A DNA stretch of 64,000 nucleotides, taken from Bettongia penicillata ogilbyi. Lineage: Eukaryota > Chordata > Mammalia > Diprotodontia > Potoroidae. Position numbers and translations under genes: made by a program. The stretch covers positions 1,446,729 to 1,510,728 of the forward strand of contig JAJHZJ010000416.1 of NCBI GenBank assembly GCA_023548195.1, written 5' to 3'. Shown here piece after piece: positions 22,791 through 33,982 of this stretch; position 1 is the stretch's first letter, and the number at the start of each line of letters is the position of its first letter. The notes under the pieces were generated by a model, which saw nothing but the letters and a program-made list of their open reading frames with translations, did no database searches and was not told the origin of the DNA.

Positions 22791-24929
22791 CTCCCAATGT
22801 ACTATGTATCAACATACACCACTGCCCAACTCTATGCCCCAGCACGCTGTGCCATCAAGTGAAAAAACTCCACTCAGCCATCTTAATCCTCCTCCATGGA
22901 GGAAGCAAAGGCATAAGAAAGAGGAACTATATCTACTTGAGGGACTCAGCAGCAGTACTCAACTAAGAAAGAAAAGGAACTGTGGCAGGGCATCAGCATG
23001 TTTGTTCAACTCCACCAGATCTAAAGACAAGGGGCTTAGCATTCAGCTGAGACTAGTTCTGTCTCCTCAGAAGTCACTTAGAGTAGAGACTAATGCCAGT
23101 GAAAAGTGAATTTCCCAGCATGTAAAGAGACTGAGATAACTTTGAGGTCTAATTCTGGAAGGAGTCACCATCAAAGAAAAAGGATTTCAATGATAAACTA
23201 AAGGGGAATGTAAGGAAAAGGACTAAAATTATCAAAGACCTCAGAAGAAAAAAAAGTTAAAAAACTCGAGTGCAAGCAGATAAACCAAAAGGGAGTATAT
23301 TAACAACAGAATGTAAGGTATCCTCCAGGACATCTAAAGAAGTCCCAACATCTGTGAATAAATATTGCAAGACAAAGAAAATTGAATCAATACCTGTTAA
23401 GGCAGAGGGCCTTTGGATTCTAACCATGGAACTAAGATGTTCCCAGATGGTTCAAGGGAAAAATAAGAATATTAAAAGCAGAATTTTTGTCCTGCCTAGC
23501 AGAAATAATTGGAAGAATATAAAAATTTGAATCGATGGTGGCAAGTCTTGACAAAGAAGCAAAAAAGAGAACAATGAATTAGAAATGTAAACACACAGAA
23601 ATGAAAGAGATTCTGGAAGAAGAAAAATACAAAGCAGTAACAAGTAAAGAAAATATTATTTCTATATAAGCAAAATATATTGATCTCAAAAAAAAATTAC
23701 AGAGATAACTTAAGAATTATAGATCTACCAGAAGAATATGATAAGTCAAGAAAGCTGAGCATCATATTGCAAGAAGTAATACAATAAAACTTCCTATGGC
23801 TTATTAACACAGAAAACAACAGAAAAAACACAGAAAAAAGTATCAGTTAAAAGAATCCAGAGATCACCTCCAGGAAAAGAAAAAACAAACCTATACTCCA
23901 AGACACAGTAGTTAAAGTGAACAATTACAATGAAAAGCAACAATTTTACAAGCTACAAGGAGAAATATAAAGGAGATTGAATAACACAGAATTATTCTAT
24001 ACCCCCCAGAAATCAGAAAAAAGAATGAATAATATTCCAAAGAGCTAAGGAGAAGATGCAACCCAGGTTGAAACCTGAGCCTGATCATCTATGAACAAAA
24101 AATAGCTATTAAATAAATGAGAGTCATTCAAAGAATCCCTGCAAAAAAAGTAGACAAAAGCATATTATTTGCTTTGCAAACACCTCTGATACCAAAAAAA
24201 ACACAAGAAAAGTAAATCAACATGGCAACCAAGAAAGGCAAAAGTAAGGGACAAATTGTCCAGAAATAAGGGGGAAAAACTGGAATCCCCTACAAGGTCA
24301 AAAATATAACAAACTACAACAGTAACAAATAATAATAGAGTGACCGTTAAGAGATGTCTTTCCACAAGTACACAAGGACACAAAGGGAAAGGCAGAACTT
24401 GATTAGAAGTTGTACAAGAGGAACAAGCATGAAATATTATGGACTAAACCTCATAACATTCCATCTACAGATGAATCAATGCTTTTGTGGGACAAAACTA
24501 AAGAGTGGGAGCATATGTGATGGAGGAGGGAGGAGGAAGAAGATAGGAGGAAATGGATGATGTGCCTTAATCAAGTCAATAGTGAACAATGAAGGGAAAG
24601 TGACTTCTGTGGTCCTCTCAGGAAGAAGGGTAACTAAGGGGAAATGGGTAAAGTAACAAAGGGAGGGATTGAAATAAGGGGAGAGAAAGGGGGAAAATAT
24701 CAATTCATTGGCAGGAGTCTGGAGAGCAGTCTCTGTGGGGGTGAGAGATATTCTATAATAGGAAATTGTAACCTGACAATAGCTATAATCTGCAGAAATT
24801 TGGTATTTAGAGAGAATATTATTTCTGTGAGCATATTTGCCTCCATGTACTACATCCAACCTCAGAGGAAGAGAATCAGAGCTTCTTGGGGTGTCTGACA
24901 CTCAGAACAGGGCCAGGAGATCTCATGGC
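22791..24929 (+). mobile_element. Old L1/HAL1-like LINE, 5' portion
   Basis: A-rich sequence with an L1 ORF1-like remnant near 23690-23960. The order of conserved pieces there, 'NLRIIDLPEEYDK', 'ILQEVIQ' and 'RIQRSPPGKEKT', follows the RNA-binding region of L1 ORF1p. A purine-rich non-coding part follows (24380-24720), like the 3' UTR of the two HAL1-like copies at 38.6 and 50.3 kb. No ORF2 is seen. The 5' end is not recognised, so the left boundary is uncertain. The element is interrupted by the RTE copy that follows. Confidence 0.5.
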
Positions 24930-26217
24930 AAATAGAAACTTTTGGAAAACTCAACAGAGACCAGATTGGAAAAGATCACTTTATGTCCTAATCCTAAAGA
25001 AGGAAAATGCCAAGGAATGTTCACATTGCCAAACAGTTGTGCTCATTTCACACACCAGTAAGGTGATCCTTAAGTTTCTGCAAGCTATACTTCAGCAGTA
25101 TGTGAATTGAGGCTTACCAGAAGAGCGGGCTGGTTTTCAGAGACCAAACCTGAGACCAAATAGACATTTGCTGGATTACGGAGAAAGCAAAGGAATTCCA
25201 GAAAAAAGATCCACATCTGCTTCATTGACTACACTAAAGCCTTTGACTGTGTGGATCACAAGAAAATGGGACAAGTCCTCAAAGAGAGGAGAGTACTTGT
25301 CACCTGAGGAATCTGGGTCAGGAAGCAATAGTTAGAAATGAACATGGAACCACTGATTGTTTTAAGATCAGAGAAACAGTACAGCAAGGTTGTATATTGA
25401 CACCTTACTTATTTAACTTACATGCAGAGTATATCATGCAAAATGAATTAAAAGCTGGAATCAAAGTTGCCAGAAGAATCTTAGATGATACCATTCTGAT
25501 AGCAGAAAGTAAAGAAGAATTAAGAAGCTTCTTGATTAGGGTGAAAGAAGAGAACGTGAAAGCTGGCTTGAAACTTAACATAAAAAAAACTCGCCAAGAT
25601 CTTAGCAACTGGTCCCATCACTTCCTGGCAAATAGAGGGAGAAAAGATGGAAGGAGTGTCAGATTTCATATTCTTCGGCTCAAAGATCATTACAGATATT
25701 TATTGCAGGCACGAAATTAAAAGAAGCTTGCTTCTTTTCTATGGCAAATCTAGACAACATACTGAAAAAAACAGAGACATCACCATGCTAACAAAGGCCC
25801 ATATAGTTAAAGCTATAGTTTTTCCAGTAGTTATGTATGACTGTGAGAATTGGACTGTAAGGAAAGCTGAGAACTGCAGAATTGATGCTTTCAAACTGTG
25901 GTGTTGGAGAAAGACTTTTGAGAGTCTCTTGGACAACAAGGAGGTACAATCAGTCAATACTTAAACAAATTAATTCAGAGTATTCACTGAGAGGTAAAAT
26001 TCTGAAGCTGAAACTTAAATACTTTGGCCATGTAATGAGAAGATGGAACTCATGGGAAAGATTGAAGGCAAAAGGGGGTGGCCGAGATGGATAGATAATG
26101 TCACGGAAACAATGGACGTGGGCAGTCTTTGAGAGATAGTGGAGGACGGAAGAACCTGGTGGGTTGTGGTCCATGGGATCATCAAGAGTTGGATATGACT
26201 GAATTACTCAACAATAC
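24930..26217 (+). mobile_element. RTE (BovB-like) LINE, 5'-truncated
   Basis: About 1.3 kb of an RTE-class LINE. It starts just before the RT fingers region and runs through the RT, the C-terminal end of the ORF and a short 3' end, 'gagttggatatgactgaatt' then 'actcaacaata'. That end matches the tail of the Mar1-type SINEs at 1.5, 21.8, 26.7, 33.3 and 62.9 kb, which fits this family as their mobilising partner. No endonuclease is present. Frameshifts and stops make it inactive. Confidence 0.92.
24945..26094 (+). pseudogene. RTE reverse transcriptase remnant
   Basis: Consecutive pieces in shifting frames match the RTE/BovB polyprotein. They are: 'DWKRSLYVLILKKENAKE' at about 24970; RT motif A zone 'FIDYTKAFDCVDHKK' at 25220-25265; 'YLFNLHAEYIMQNE' at 25400-25445; 'GLKLNIKKT' near 25570; 'DFIFFGSKI' near 25660; 'FPVVMYDCENWTVRKAE' near 25825; and 'LKLKYFGHVMRR' near 26010. 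At the catalytic box (about 25466-25500) only 'ILDDT' remains: the two Asp are kept but the preceding Tyr-Ala and several residues are deleted. Several frame breaks separate the pieces. Confidence 0.92.
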
Positions 26218-26221
26218 GGAG

Positions 26222-26712
26222 AAAAGATTATCAGGGTGAGGACAGGGAGAGGTACTGTACCACTTAATCTGACACAGGAAAATTTCTGCTGCTGTGAAAT
26301 ACTTTTATTCTCTATTTTCTCAGGATCTGATACTTATTAGTGAAGCACCACAAAAAAGAAGGGGGCTAGAAAGGGGGAGATCTACATGGAATAACGTAGA
26401 AATGGTTTAGAAGAGGGAATTCAAAATAAGCACCTTAAAAGCTTTAGTTCCATGAGGAATACTGAGATATAAGAAGGGATAAATAGGTACAAGCACCACA
26501 AACTAAAGAATAAAAGGGTAGACTAGAGAGAAAGAGAAGAGAATTAGTGAAAAGAATGAGAAAAATGATATGCTTTGTAGAAAAAGGCACAAAACATAAA
26601 AAAAAAAACCTAACAAAACAAATTGAAGGGGAGAAGAAAGGCAGATTTTATTTTGCTTAACTGAGAAGAAAAAAATAATAACTAGAGAAAAAGAAAAAAG
26701 AATTAATAAATG
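26222..26712 (+). mobile_element. Continuation of old L1/HAL1-like element
   Basis: A/G-rich sequence right of the RTE insertion that resembles the purine-rich 3' UTR type on its left. The inference of one split element rests on composition and position only. Confidence 0.35.
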
Positions 26713-26715
26713 AAA

Positions 26716-26946
26716 TTTGACCATTTCAGTCATTTCTGACTTCATGACCCTATTTGGGGGTTTTCTTGTCAAAGATACTAGAGTGGTTTGTCATTTCCTT
26801 CTCCAGCTCATTTTACAGAAGAAGAAACTGAGGCAAACAGGGTTAAATGACTTGCCCAGGGTCATACAGCACGTATCTGAGGCCAGATGTGAATTTAGGA
26901 GGATGATTTATTCCTAACTTAGTCTTGACATGAAACTACCTAGCTG
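26716..26946 (-). mobile_element. Mar1-type SINE
   Basis: Antisense: tail 'catttcagtcatttctgact', 'gaccctatttgggggttttc', 'gaagaaactgaggcaaacag', a degenerate head ending 'aactacctagctg'. Inserted in the purine-rich remnant. Confidence 0.88.
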
Positions 26947-27454
26947 AAGTAAAAACTTCACAACTAGGGAAAGGGGATAACAAGGGAGGATGGGTCTTAA
27001 GAGTAAGGGAACAAGAGTCTATGAGAACAGAATTGTTTTAAAGTAATTTTTTTCTTTTAAAATATTATTTGTTGTATTGGGATGGTTCTGTGGGAGGGGG
27101 TAGGGAAGAATCCTGGGAGGAAATAATAATCATGTAAAAACAAAAGGTATCAGCTTAAAATCTTTTAAAAAGTAATCAGTGTACTCTTTTTCTGGTGATC
27201 ATAAAGCTTTGTACAATGACTGACCTAATTTATTTAATATCACAGAAAATGAGGTATGCCATGGGCATGATTTCTTTAGATAACTGAATATTAGTTCATC
27301 AAGTACCACCTTGGAGTTTTTATTTCTTTTTACCATGTTTATAGAAATCTTTTAATGATGAATTTGATTCTCTTCCTTTTCTTCTTCAGTGGCATTTAAA
27401 AATTCAACCCTGTTATTTCATTGGTTTAAGGTCACTCCAGGCATGGAAAGTTAA
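26947..27454. other. Purine-rich LINE-like end and unique sequence
   Basis: 26947-27170 resembles a degenerate LINE 3' UTR ('gggagggggtagggaagaat', then an A-rich end). 27170-27454 is unclassified. Confidence 0.35.
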
Positions 27455-27605
27455 TTCACCAGTGTAGCAACTCTTTTGGCTTAGAGGGTTGTCTGAATCA
27501 CAGATGGATTAGGTAACTTGGTCTTGGTCATGTGGCTAGTATGGATCATGGGCAGGACCTCAGATTGTAAGGTGGTTATCTGTACTGCCATGCTACCTCT
27601 CTAAA
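27455..27605 (-). mobile_element. MIR-like SINE fragment
   Basis: 'tggcttagagggttgtctga', 'ggtcttggtcatgtggctag' and 'ctgccatgctacctct' follow the antisense order of a MIR-like SINE with a 'tgctgcctc' head. Confidence 0.5.
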
Positions 27606-29329
27606 TGGCATATATATAATTTAAGTATAATTTAATTTTTTCTAATTGATTTAAGGTTATTGATATGAATATACATATCCTTGTTCCACCTCTGCAGAAT
27701 CCACCCACTTCCCCCACATCCTCTCCCCATTCTTGTCCTGGAACACATCCTAAAGAAGGGGGAAGCAACATCCCTTTTTTCTTTAGCTTTCCTCCTCTCC
27801 CTGCCCAGCTGTATCAGAATCCACCCTTACCCCTCACACCTTCCCTGGACCTAGTCCTTCTTGTACATATTCCAGGACATATTTGCCATGGCCAGCCAGT
27901 GGGAAGACATCCATCCAGTAGTGTCCTGGTAAATGTTTGACAACCATCTCTTGGGGGGGGAATGCCCCCAAGTTGTAAGTATAATCCACATGTTAAAATT
28001 TTCTCCATCACTTTCTGAAGACTAGACAACCAACAAGACAATTAATCAAGTTTTGATTTGTACCTTTGCCGACTCCAAGGTGTAAAATCCCACTGAAAAT
28101 TTAACAGTCTCAAGAAAGGTGGAACTAGCTCGAGTATACCTGTGAAGATATCACACACCCAGAATGGAGGAGGGAGAATCTCTTTCCCCCAGGCTTCTTT
28201 TACACATTTTGGGATGATCCTTGGCTATTCTAAAACTCAGCTTGATGTTGAGAAGACTTCTCACCATCACCAGGGGCACCATGAACCCATCCAAGCTGCT
28301 TGCCTGCTTACATGGATTAGGCAGGAGTAATCAACTCTACTCCTTCTAGTGACATCGAAGATTATTAGGCTTTATCACTTGCCCTGCCACTATCTCCTAA
28401 GGTCTTCCAAGCCTTACCATCTGTCTGACAGATCGCCACCCCCTCCAACCTTCACATGACCTCTTGATGTAATTTAAGAATCCACTAGGCTTGACATCTG
28501 TCCTTCTGTATCCTTGAAACATTTGGATTTTTCCACCAGCTCTACAGGTGAATTTTATTTTTTGTTGTCTTTCCTTGAGAATAGAGATGATTTAGTTTTT
28601 TCTATTTATATCCTTATCACTTTTGTCATAATAAGCACTTAAATAGATGTTTTTCGTTCATTCATTTGTCCTTTCTGTCTTCCTACCTCTTGCTCTCTAT
28701 CTCTAGTGTTCCATTTAAGTTCCCATGAATTAAACTTTGATAAGTTGATGATTATGTCCTAGAAGCTGAGGTTACCAGAAGTCTGATCTCCAGATAAGAA
28801 AACATTATTGTATGGCATTTTTAGTGGAAATACTACTAAAATCAGCTCATTATTCAAATTATTTCAACAAATATTTATTTACTATATTTTATTCATTGCT
28901 TTTCATAGTGAAATCAAGGTTATCCCAGTGTTAACTTAGGAAACTAGGTTTCCTCTCACACCTGAGTATGAAATGAACCCCAAATAAACCTCTTTGAATC
29001 AATTTAAATCAATTATACAACTTAGGATAGCTGTGACATTGAATACCTATTATTCAGATACTATACTTGTTTAGAAACATGACATTTAAGCTAATTACTA
29101 ATTAGGCAAAATTTATCCCAGTATTATGAATGTGAAGGAGAGAATGTAAGTGGAGAGACAGTATTAATTGTGACTGTTGATTAATTAAATCAGGTAGTAG
29201 GAAGAGAATTCTCCATAACTAATTAAAAATTTTAATTGAATTAAGCATAAAATTGGTATGTCATATTCAGGGAGGTTTACAATTAAATAATTAAGATATT
29301 GAACAATAGATTGTTCTTTTCAAACAACT
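27606..29329. other. Unclassified sequence, C-rich then AT-rich
   Basis: 27660-28320 is pyrimidine-rich and holds 62-91 codon frames on both strands; none has a domain, signal or recognised homologue. A weak L2-like 3' end may lie at 28560-28660 ('ataagcacttaaatagatgt'). 28700-29329 is AT-rich with no recognised feature. Confidence 0.4.
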
Positions 29330-29530
29330 AACAGTGATAAATCCCTTTCCTTACAACAACTCTGTGAGGTACATAGTATGTGTATTATTATCCCAATTTC
29401 TCAGATGAGGAAATTGGGACTCAGAAAAGTGAGAGGACTTAACCATGATTACACAGCCAGTGAGCATGAGAGTAATTAAACCTGGGTCTCCTGATTTGAA
29501 GTTTAATGGTTTTGTACTTGCCTCCCCACA
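29330..29530 (-). mobile_element. MIR SINE
   Basis: 'ccttacaacaactctgtgag', 'tctcagatgaggaaattggg' and 'tgattacacagccagtgagc' in antisense MIR order. Confidence 0.8.
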
Positions 29531-29539
29531 ATCATAGGG

Positions 29540-29745
29540 TTAAGGATCATAGATTTACAGTTGGAAATGGCCTTAACAGATGACCTAGTTCAATTTCTTC
29601 ATTTTACAGATGAAGAAACTGTGGCCTCAAGTGGTTGGTTAGATGACTTGTCAAAATCGTAAAGAGCCCATAAATGGCAAAGCAGGAATTCAAATCCAGG
29701 TCCTCAAATCTCAGATCCAAATCCCCATTATATTACAGTATGTCT
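29540..29745 (-). mobile_element. MIR-like SINE
   Basis: 'atcatagatttacagttgga', 'ttcattttacagatgaagaa' and 'aggaattcaaatccaggtcc'. The CR1-like start plus MIR-like CORE recurs several times in the window. Confidence 0.75.
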
Positions 29746-29994
29746 ATAAAGGGATAGCATTAGATGGAACATATATTCATTAAAAAAGATGAAATTATAA
29801 AATTTCTAACAGAAGCAAATAATTGGCAATGATTCCTCACAAAATACAGAAAGACCTGCAACTGAAGCCATTTAAAAGTAAACAATGCTAAGATTTCATT
29901 GTACATGAAATGATTTACAGTCAGTCCCTTATTTACAAATATATACCTTATGCTTGTCCATTAGGAAAGTTTATATTATTTGTCCCTCTTCTTG

Positions 29995-30268
29995 ATGCCA
30001 ACAATAGAATGGAATAAACATTTATTAAGCATCTACTATGTGCCAGGACCTTTGCTAAGCATTTTACACATGATCTCACTAGATAATCAAAACAACCCTG
30101 GGAGAGGAGTGTATTATTCCCATTTTTCAGTCAAAGAAACTGAAGCAGACAGAGGTTCAGTGATTTGCCCAGGTCCACACAGATAGTAAAAGTCTGAGGC
30201 TGGATTTGAACTCAGATCCTCCTGACTCCAGGGCTAGTGCTCTATCAACTGTACCACCTACTAGGAAT
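29995..30268 (-). mobile_element. MIR-type SINE, near full length
   Basis: From 'catttattaagcatctacta' through 'acaaccctgggagaggagtg' and 'gatttgcccaggtccacaca' to the head 'tgctctatcaactgtaccac'. Starts and ends are close to family ends. Confidence 0.88.
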
Positions 30269-31302
30269 GGATTTTGAGGGTCTGAAGTTGGAGCCTGGTT
30301 CTATGACCTCTGCCATTGGAACAAACCTAACTCATGCTTCAGTACTGTGGAAGGAAGCCTGTTGGTCATTTCTTACCTAGCCTGCCCAGTTCCAATCTCT
30401 GCTTTTGTAACTCCCTCAGTTTGAGGGTTGACTTTGGTGACATCAGCAATGGTGTGATGAGCACTGGAAGAAATGAGAAGGGGAGAGGAAGGAAATAGAG
30501 AAAGGAGGACAAAATCAATCCCATTGGTTGCACTCTCTCAGTAGACTCTTACCCTTTAGCTCTTGTCTCTCTTTCTCACCATCTTTCCTTAAGAATCTCA
30601 GCTGTGAATGATCCAAAAGGCAATGGAAAGGAGACTAATGGTGAACACAGATAGGTTTATGGTATATTTTCAGTGATGACCTGTATATAAGAAGTGGCAC
30701 AAAGGACACCATCAAGGAAGGGTTTTCACAGAAAAGTAGGTTGGCAAGTATGAAGTCTAAGACAAAAACAAATGGACAAAGTAAAAAGCCTAGAGAAAGA
30801 TCTGAAACATGTTGGCAAAATCCTCTGCAGAATATCCATGGAAGAATAGAGAGAAGAGTTCCCCAGAATGAGATGGTATGACTAGGCTGCAATCTGCCCT
30901 GAAGGAGAAAATACTCATGTAAAGGAGACAGTGAATCCATCAAAGTTGGGAGAACCATTTGCCTCTTCATTTTGTAGTTGATTCAGGTGACATGAGGCAG
31001 TAGTGTTACTGGTTCATACCGATCTCATACCTACTTTCTGCAGACTAACAGAAAAACAATTTCTAAGTTAAGTGACTAGTATTTGGCCAACTGACCAGTA
31101 AGGTAGTGCTGTATGTAATTTGGCTACCAGCGAGCCACATGATTTAATCAAAGTATTTTCAGGGTGCATGCCTTGGTTTTCTTTTAGCTGCAGCATTTCC
31201 ACTGCTCACCAGAGGGCACTCACCTGTAAGCACTTATTCCACCGCTCTGACCTCATAAGACTCAAGGTCTCAGCACTGGTCCAATTCAAGATTCATCTAG
31301 GG
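30269..31302. other. Unclassified sequence
   Basis: No repeat recognised. The 111-codon minus-strand frame (30635-30970) contains a Phe/Leu-rich stretch but no recognisable domain or upstream signals; not called as a gene. Confidence 0.4.
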
Positions 31303-31513
31303 CAGTGGTTTTCAAACTTTTTGGTGTCAGGATCCCTTTGTCCTCTTAAAAATTAAGGATTTCCCCAGGAGTTTTTGCTTATATGGATTGCATCTCAATA
31401 TTTACTATATTAGTATAATTATGAAAATAATTTTGACCATGTGAACTCCTTGAAATGATTTTGGTGACCATCAGAGGTCCCCAGATCACAGGTTGAGAAC
31501 TTCTGATCTGGAA
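31303..31513. mobile_element. MER5A-like hAT (Charlie) MITE
   Basis: Terminal inverted repeats 'cagtggttttcaaacttttt' at the left and 'caggttgagaacttctg' at the right enclose the typical 'ggatccctttgtcct' and 'ccagatcacaggttgag' segments. Length (about 210 bp) is near the family's. It has no coding capacity. Flanking 8-mers (atctaggg/atctggaa) are only partly alike, as expected for an old 8-bp duplication. Confidence 0.8.
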
Positions 31514-31667
31514 CTAGGAAAAAATGCAAATGGTCTATTGTTCTGAATTAAGAGAATTATAAAAATCTCTATATGGGAAACTTTTACTATATTGGCCATC
31601 ACTCATAAGATGTATTGTCATTTTGGTGGTTTTGTAAAACACAGTTAAGGAAGCAAAGTGCAAAGGA

Positions 31668-31752
31668 GCTATCAAACAAACAGCTAACAGGTATTTTTCA
31701 AGTGCATACTCTCCATGCTCTGGGAATTGTGCTAGGAATTCAGGATACTAAT
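31668..31752 (-). mobile_element. L2 LINE 3' scrap
   Basis: 'tttcaagtgcatactctcca' and 'gggaattgtgctaggaattc' are a degenerate antisense L2 end directly before the purine tract. Confidence 0.5.
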
Positions 31753-31935
31753 AAAAAAAAGAAAAAAAAAGAGGAAGGAAGGAAAGTAGGAAGAAAAAAG
31801 GAAGAAAGGAAGAGAAAAGGAAAGAAGAAAGAAAGGAAAAAAGAAAAGCAGAAAGGAAGAAAAGAAGAAAGGAAGGAAAAAAGAAAAGAAGGAAGGAAGA
31901 CAATTCCTAATTTTAGGAATTGTCTTCCTTCCTTC
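31753..31935. repeat. GAAA/GGAA purine tract ending in a perfect hairpin
   Basis: About 135 bp of nearly pure A/G, then a palindrome with two 23-nt arms (about 31888-31910 and 31913-31935) and a 2-nt loop. The left arm is the end of the GGAA tract plus 'gacaattcctaa'. The tract gives a Lys/Glu/Arg-rich frame (31615-32073) that is a composition artefact. Confidence 0.9.
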
Positions 31936-32609
31936 CTATTTATTCCTATACTGAATTATGTGATCCAACAGAGGAACCAGTGCTCCTGGGGTGATCATTG
32001 CAAACCTTATTACAAAGTGTTCAATTGTCGCTTTCGGAGTTATTTTTCAAGAAATTTTCTCAAATTTCAGTAAGTAAAGTTTCTTCCCACTCAACCACAC
32101 TGAAAGCTAAAAAACCATATTTTAAAACTTTCCAGTGCCGTTTCCAAGAAAATTAGTTAATAAATTTAGTTTAACAAATTTGCTTAATTTCTTCAAATGA
32201 AAATAAATCATCTAACTGGAATTGCAAAACCATTACAGATGGAGTGGATGACAGCTGGCAATCTGTCCTGCTTTCTGTTGGGGCCTCAGGCTCTGGCTAG
32301 GCACAGGCATTGCTACTGGGAGTATCTATTCTCTCTGTCTTCTACTTGACAGTCTAGCACCTGGCTTTGAGTCATTGTTGGAGCTCTCTGCCACTATCAC
32401 AGATCACGAGAAGATGAAGATGCTGCAGGGTTAGAAGGAAGAAAAGGACACTGGGGATGTGGCTTTTATGGGGAGAGTCCCTCCGTGATTCTCCTCGCTA
32501 TTATTCTCCCTAATTGGCTGTCATCTCACCCTGACTTGAAGATCTGCAGCTAGGATCTGTCTCAGCCAAGTACGGAAGTGGCTCATTCTACTTCAGGGTA
32601 ATTATAATA
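31936..32609. other. Unclassified sequence
   Basis: No repeat family recognised and no coding signal. Confidence 0.4.
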
Positions 32610-32872
32610 GTTAGGAAGTTTTTCTACCAATTGAGCCTAAATTTTTCTCTTTGTAACTTCTTCCAGTTGCTCATAATTATCCTCTCTGAGATCAATCAGA
32701 AGAAATCAAATCCCTCTTCTTCCAAGTAGCTCTTTGAATACTTGAGATAGCTGTCAGGTAACCCCTTAACCAAACCTCCTCTTCTCTAAACCATTTCTTT
32801 CAAATAATCTTATATGGAATAATCGCAAAGTTCTTCACCGTCCTAGTGACCCTCAAGGTCATTTAAGAGGAC
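32610..32872 (-). mobile_element. CR1/L3 LINE 3' fragment
   Basis: 'aggaagtttttctaccaatt', 'ttgtaacttcttccagttgc', 'acttgagatagctgtcaggt' and 'cctagtgaccctcaaggtc' are in antisense CR1 order. Confidence 0.75.
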
Positions 32873-33004
32873 ACCCCATTTTATGCAACCTGTGCAAGTC
32901 TGTGGCCATGTTTGTTCAGTCAAATGAAATAGTACACAGAAGATATATTGATCGTTAAGGACTTGAAGCTGGCAATAAGAAGTAGATTTGGTCTGTTAAT
33001 AAGA

Positions 33005-33110
33005 AATAAATAAAGGATCTGTTCTGTAAAATTTGGGCTCAGTCAAAAGGCTACGCTTGAGGACTTAGAAGGCCACATGTGGCCTCGAGGTCACAGTTCC
33101 CCACCCCTGG
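33005..33110. mobile_element. hAT-like MITE, one half
   Basis: 'gttctgtaaaatttgggctc', 'ggcctcgaggtcacagttcc' and terminal 'ccccacccctgg' match the right half of the palindromic element at 33.8 kb. The left half is not recognisable. Confidence 0.65.
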
Positions 33111-33111
33111 A

Positions 33112-33240
33112 CTAACATCATCATTTTACATGTGAGGAAACTAAGGTCCAAAGAAGGTAAGAAACTCTACTTGAGGTCATACAGAGAGGGTCCAGGTCCT
33201 CTGACCTCCAGGTGCAGTGTTCTTTTCACTCTTCTATGTT
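33112..33240 (-). mobile_element. MIR SINE fragment
   Basis: 'ttttacatgtgaggaaacta' and 'ggtccaggtcctctgacctc', directly abutting the hAT end. Confidence 0.65.
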
Positions 33241-33298
33241 GATCCTTATGCTAATCATTTTCCATTTAAATATCATTATAATGAAGTTTAGTAATACT

Positions 33299-33553
33299 GT
33301 TGTTTTTCAGTCATTGCAGTTGTGTCCGCTCTCCATGAATCCATTTGGGATTTTCTTGGCAGAGATGCCAGAGTTTGCTTTTTGCTTCTCCACCTCACTT
33401 TACACATAAAGAACTGAGGCAAACAGAGTTAAGTGACTTACCCAGGGTCACACAGCTGTGAGTAAGTGTCTGAGGTCAGATCTGAATTCAGGAAGATGAG
33501 TCTTCTTGACTCCAGGACTGGCACTCTATTCATGGTACCAGGTAGCTGCCCTC
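33299..33553 (-). mobile_element. Mar1-type SINE
   Basis: Antisense: 'tttcagtcattgcagttgtg', 'tttgggattttcttggcaga', 'acccagggtcacacagctgt' and head 'accaggtagctgcc'. Near full length. Confidence 0.88.
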
Positions 33554-33787
33554 AAGCAATATAGATATCCTACCAATTTTGTTAAAACAAAAATTTTTAC
33601 TTGATCATACAATTGAAGCAAACTTCTCACATGAGAAATTCAGAAAACAGAATCAAATCAAATCAATAACATGAAAATCTATCTATCTAGCTGAGGTTGC
33701 TCAAACACTAGGTTGATTAGGTTTGGTCAATATGGTATCTCTGCAGCAGAAGCAGCATCTATTAAGGTCCTTGACACATAGACTAGG

Positions 33788-33982
33788 CCAAGGGTGGAGA
33801 ATCTGTGACCTTGGGGTTGCACTGTGGTCTTGTAGGTCCTTGGGTGCAGCCTTTTGACTGAGTCCAAGTTTTACAGAACAAATTCTTTTATTAAGGGGAT
33901 TTATTCTGTGAAGTTCAGATTCAGTCAAAGGGCTATACTTGAGGACCACATATGTTCTCAAGGCTGCAAGTTCCCCTTCCCT
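33788..33982. mobile_element. hAT-like palindromic MITE, complete
   Basis: An approximately 195-bp inverted-repeat element. The left arm ('caagggtggagaatctgtga', then 'gcagccttttgactgagtcc') is mirrored by the right arm ('gattcagtcaaagggctata', 'aagttccccttccctg'), with 'acagaacaaattcttt' near the centre. Flanking 8-mers gactaggc and ggtgaggc match at 5 of 8 positions, compatible with a decayed hAT duplication. It has no protein and depended on a transposase from elsewhere. Confidence 0.78.

Noticed and set aside
24476..24901. 141-codon minus-strand frame
   Set aside because: It lies in the purine-rich part of a LINE-like element read on the pyrimidine strand (Pro/Ser/Leu-rich); no domain or gene context.
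31615..32073. 152-codon Lys/Glu/Arg-rich frame
   Set aside because: Starts at a non-ATG codon and is mostly the purine tract plus hairpin; a composition artefact.
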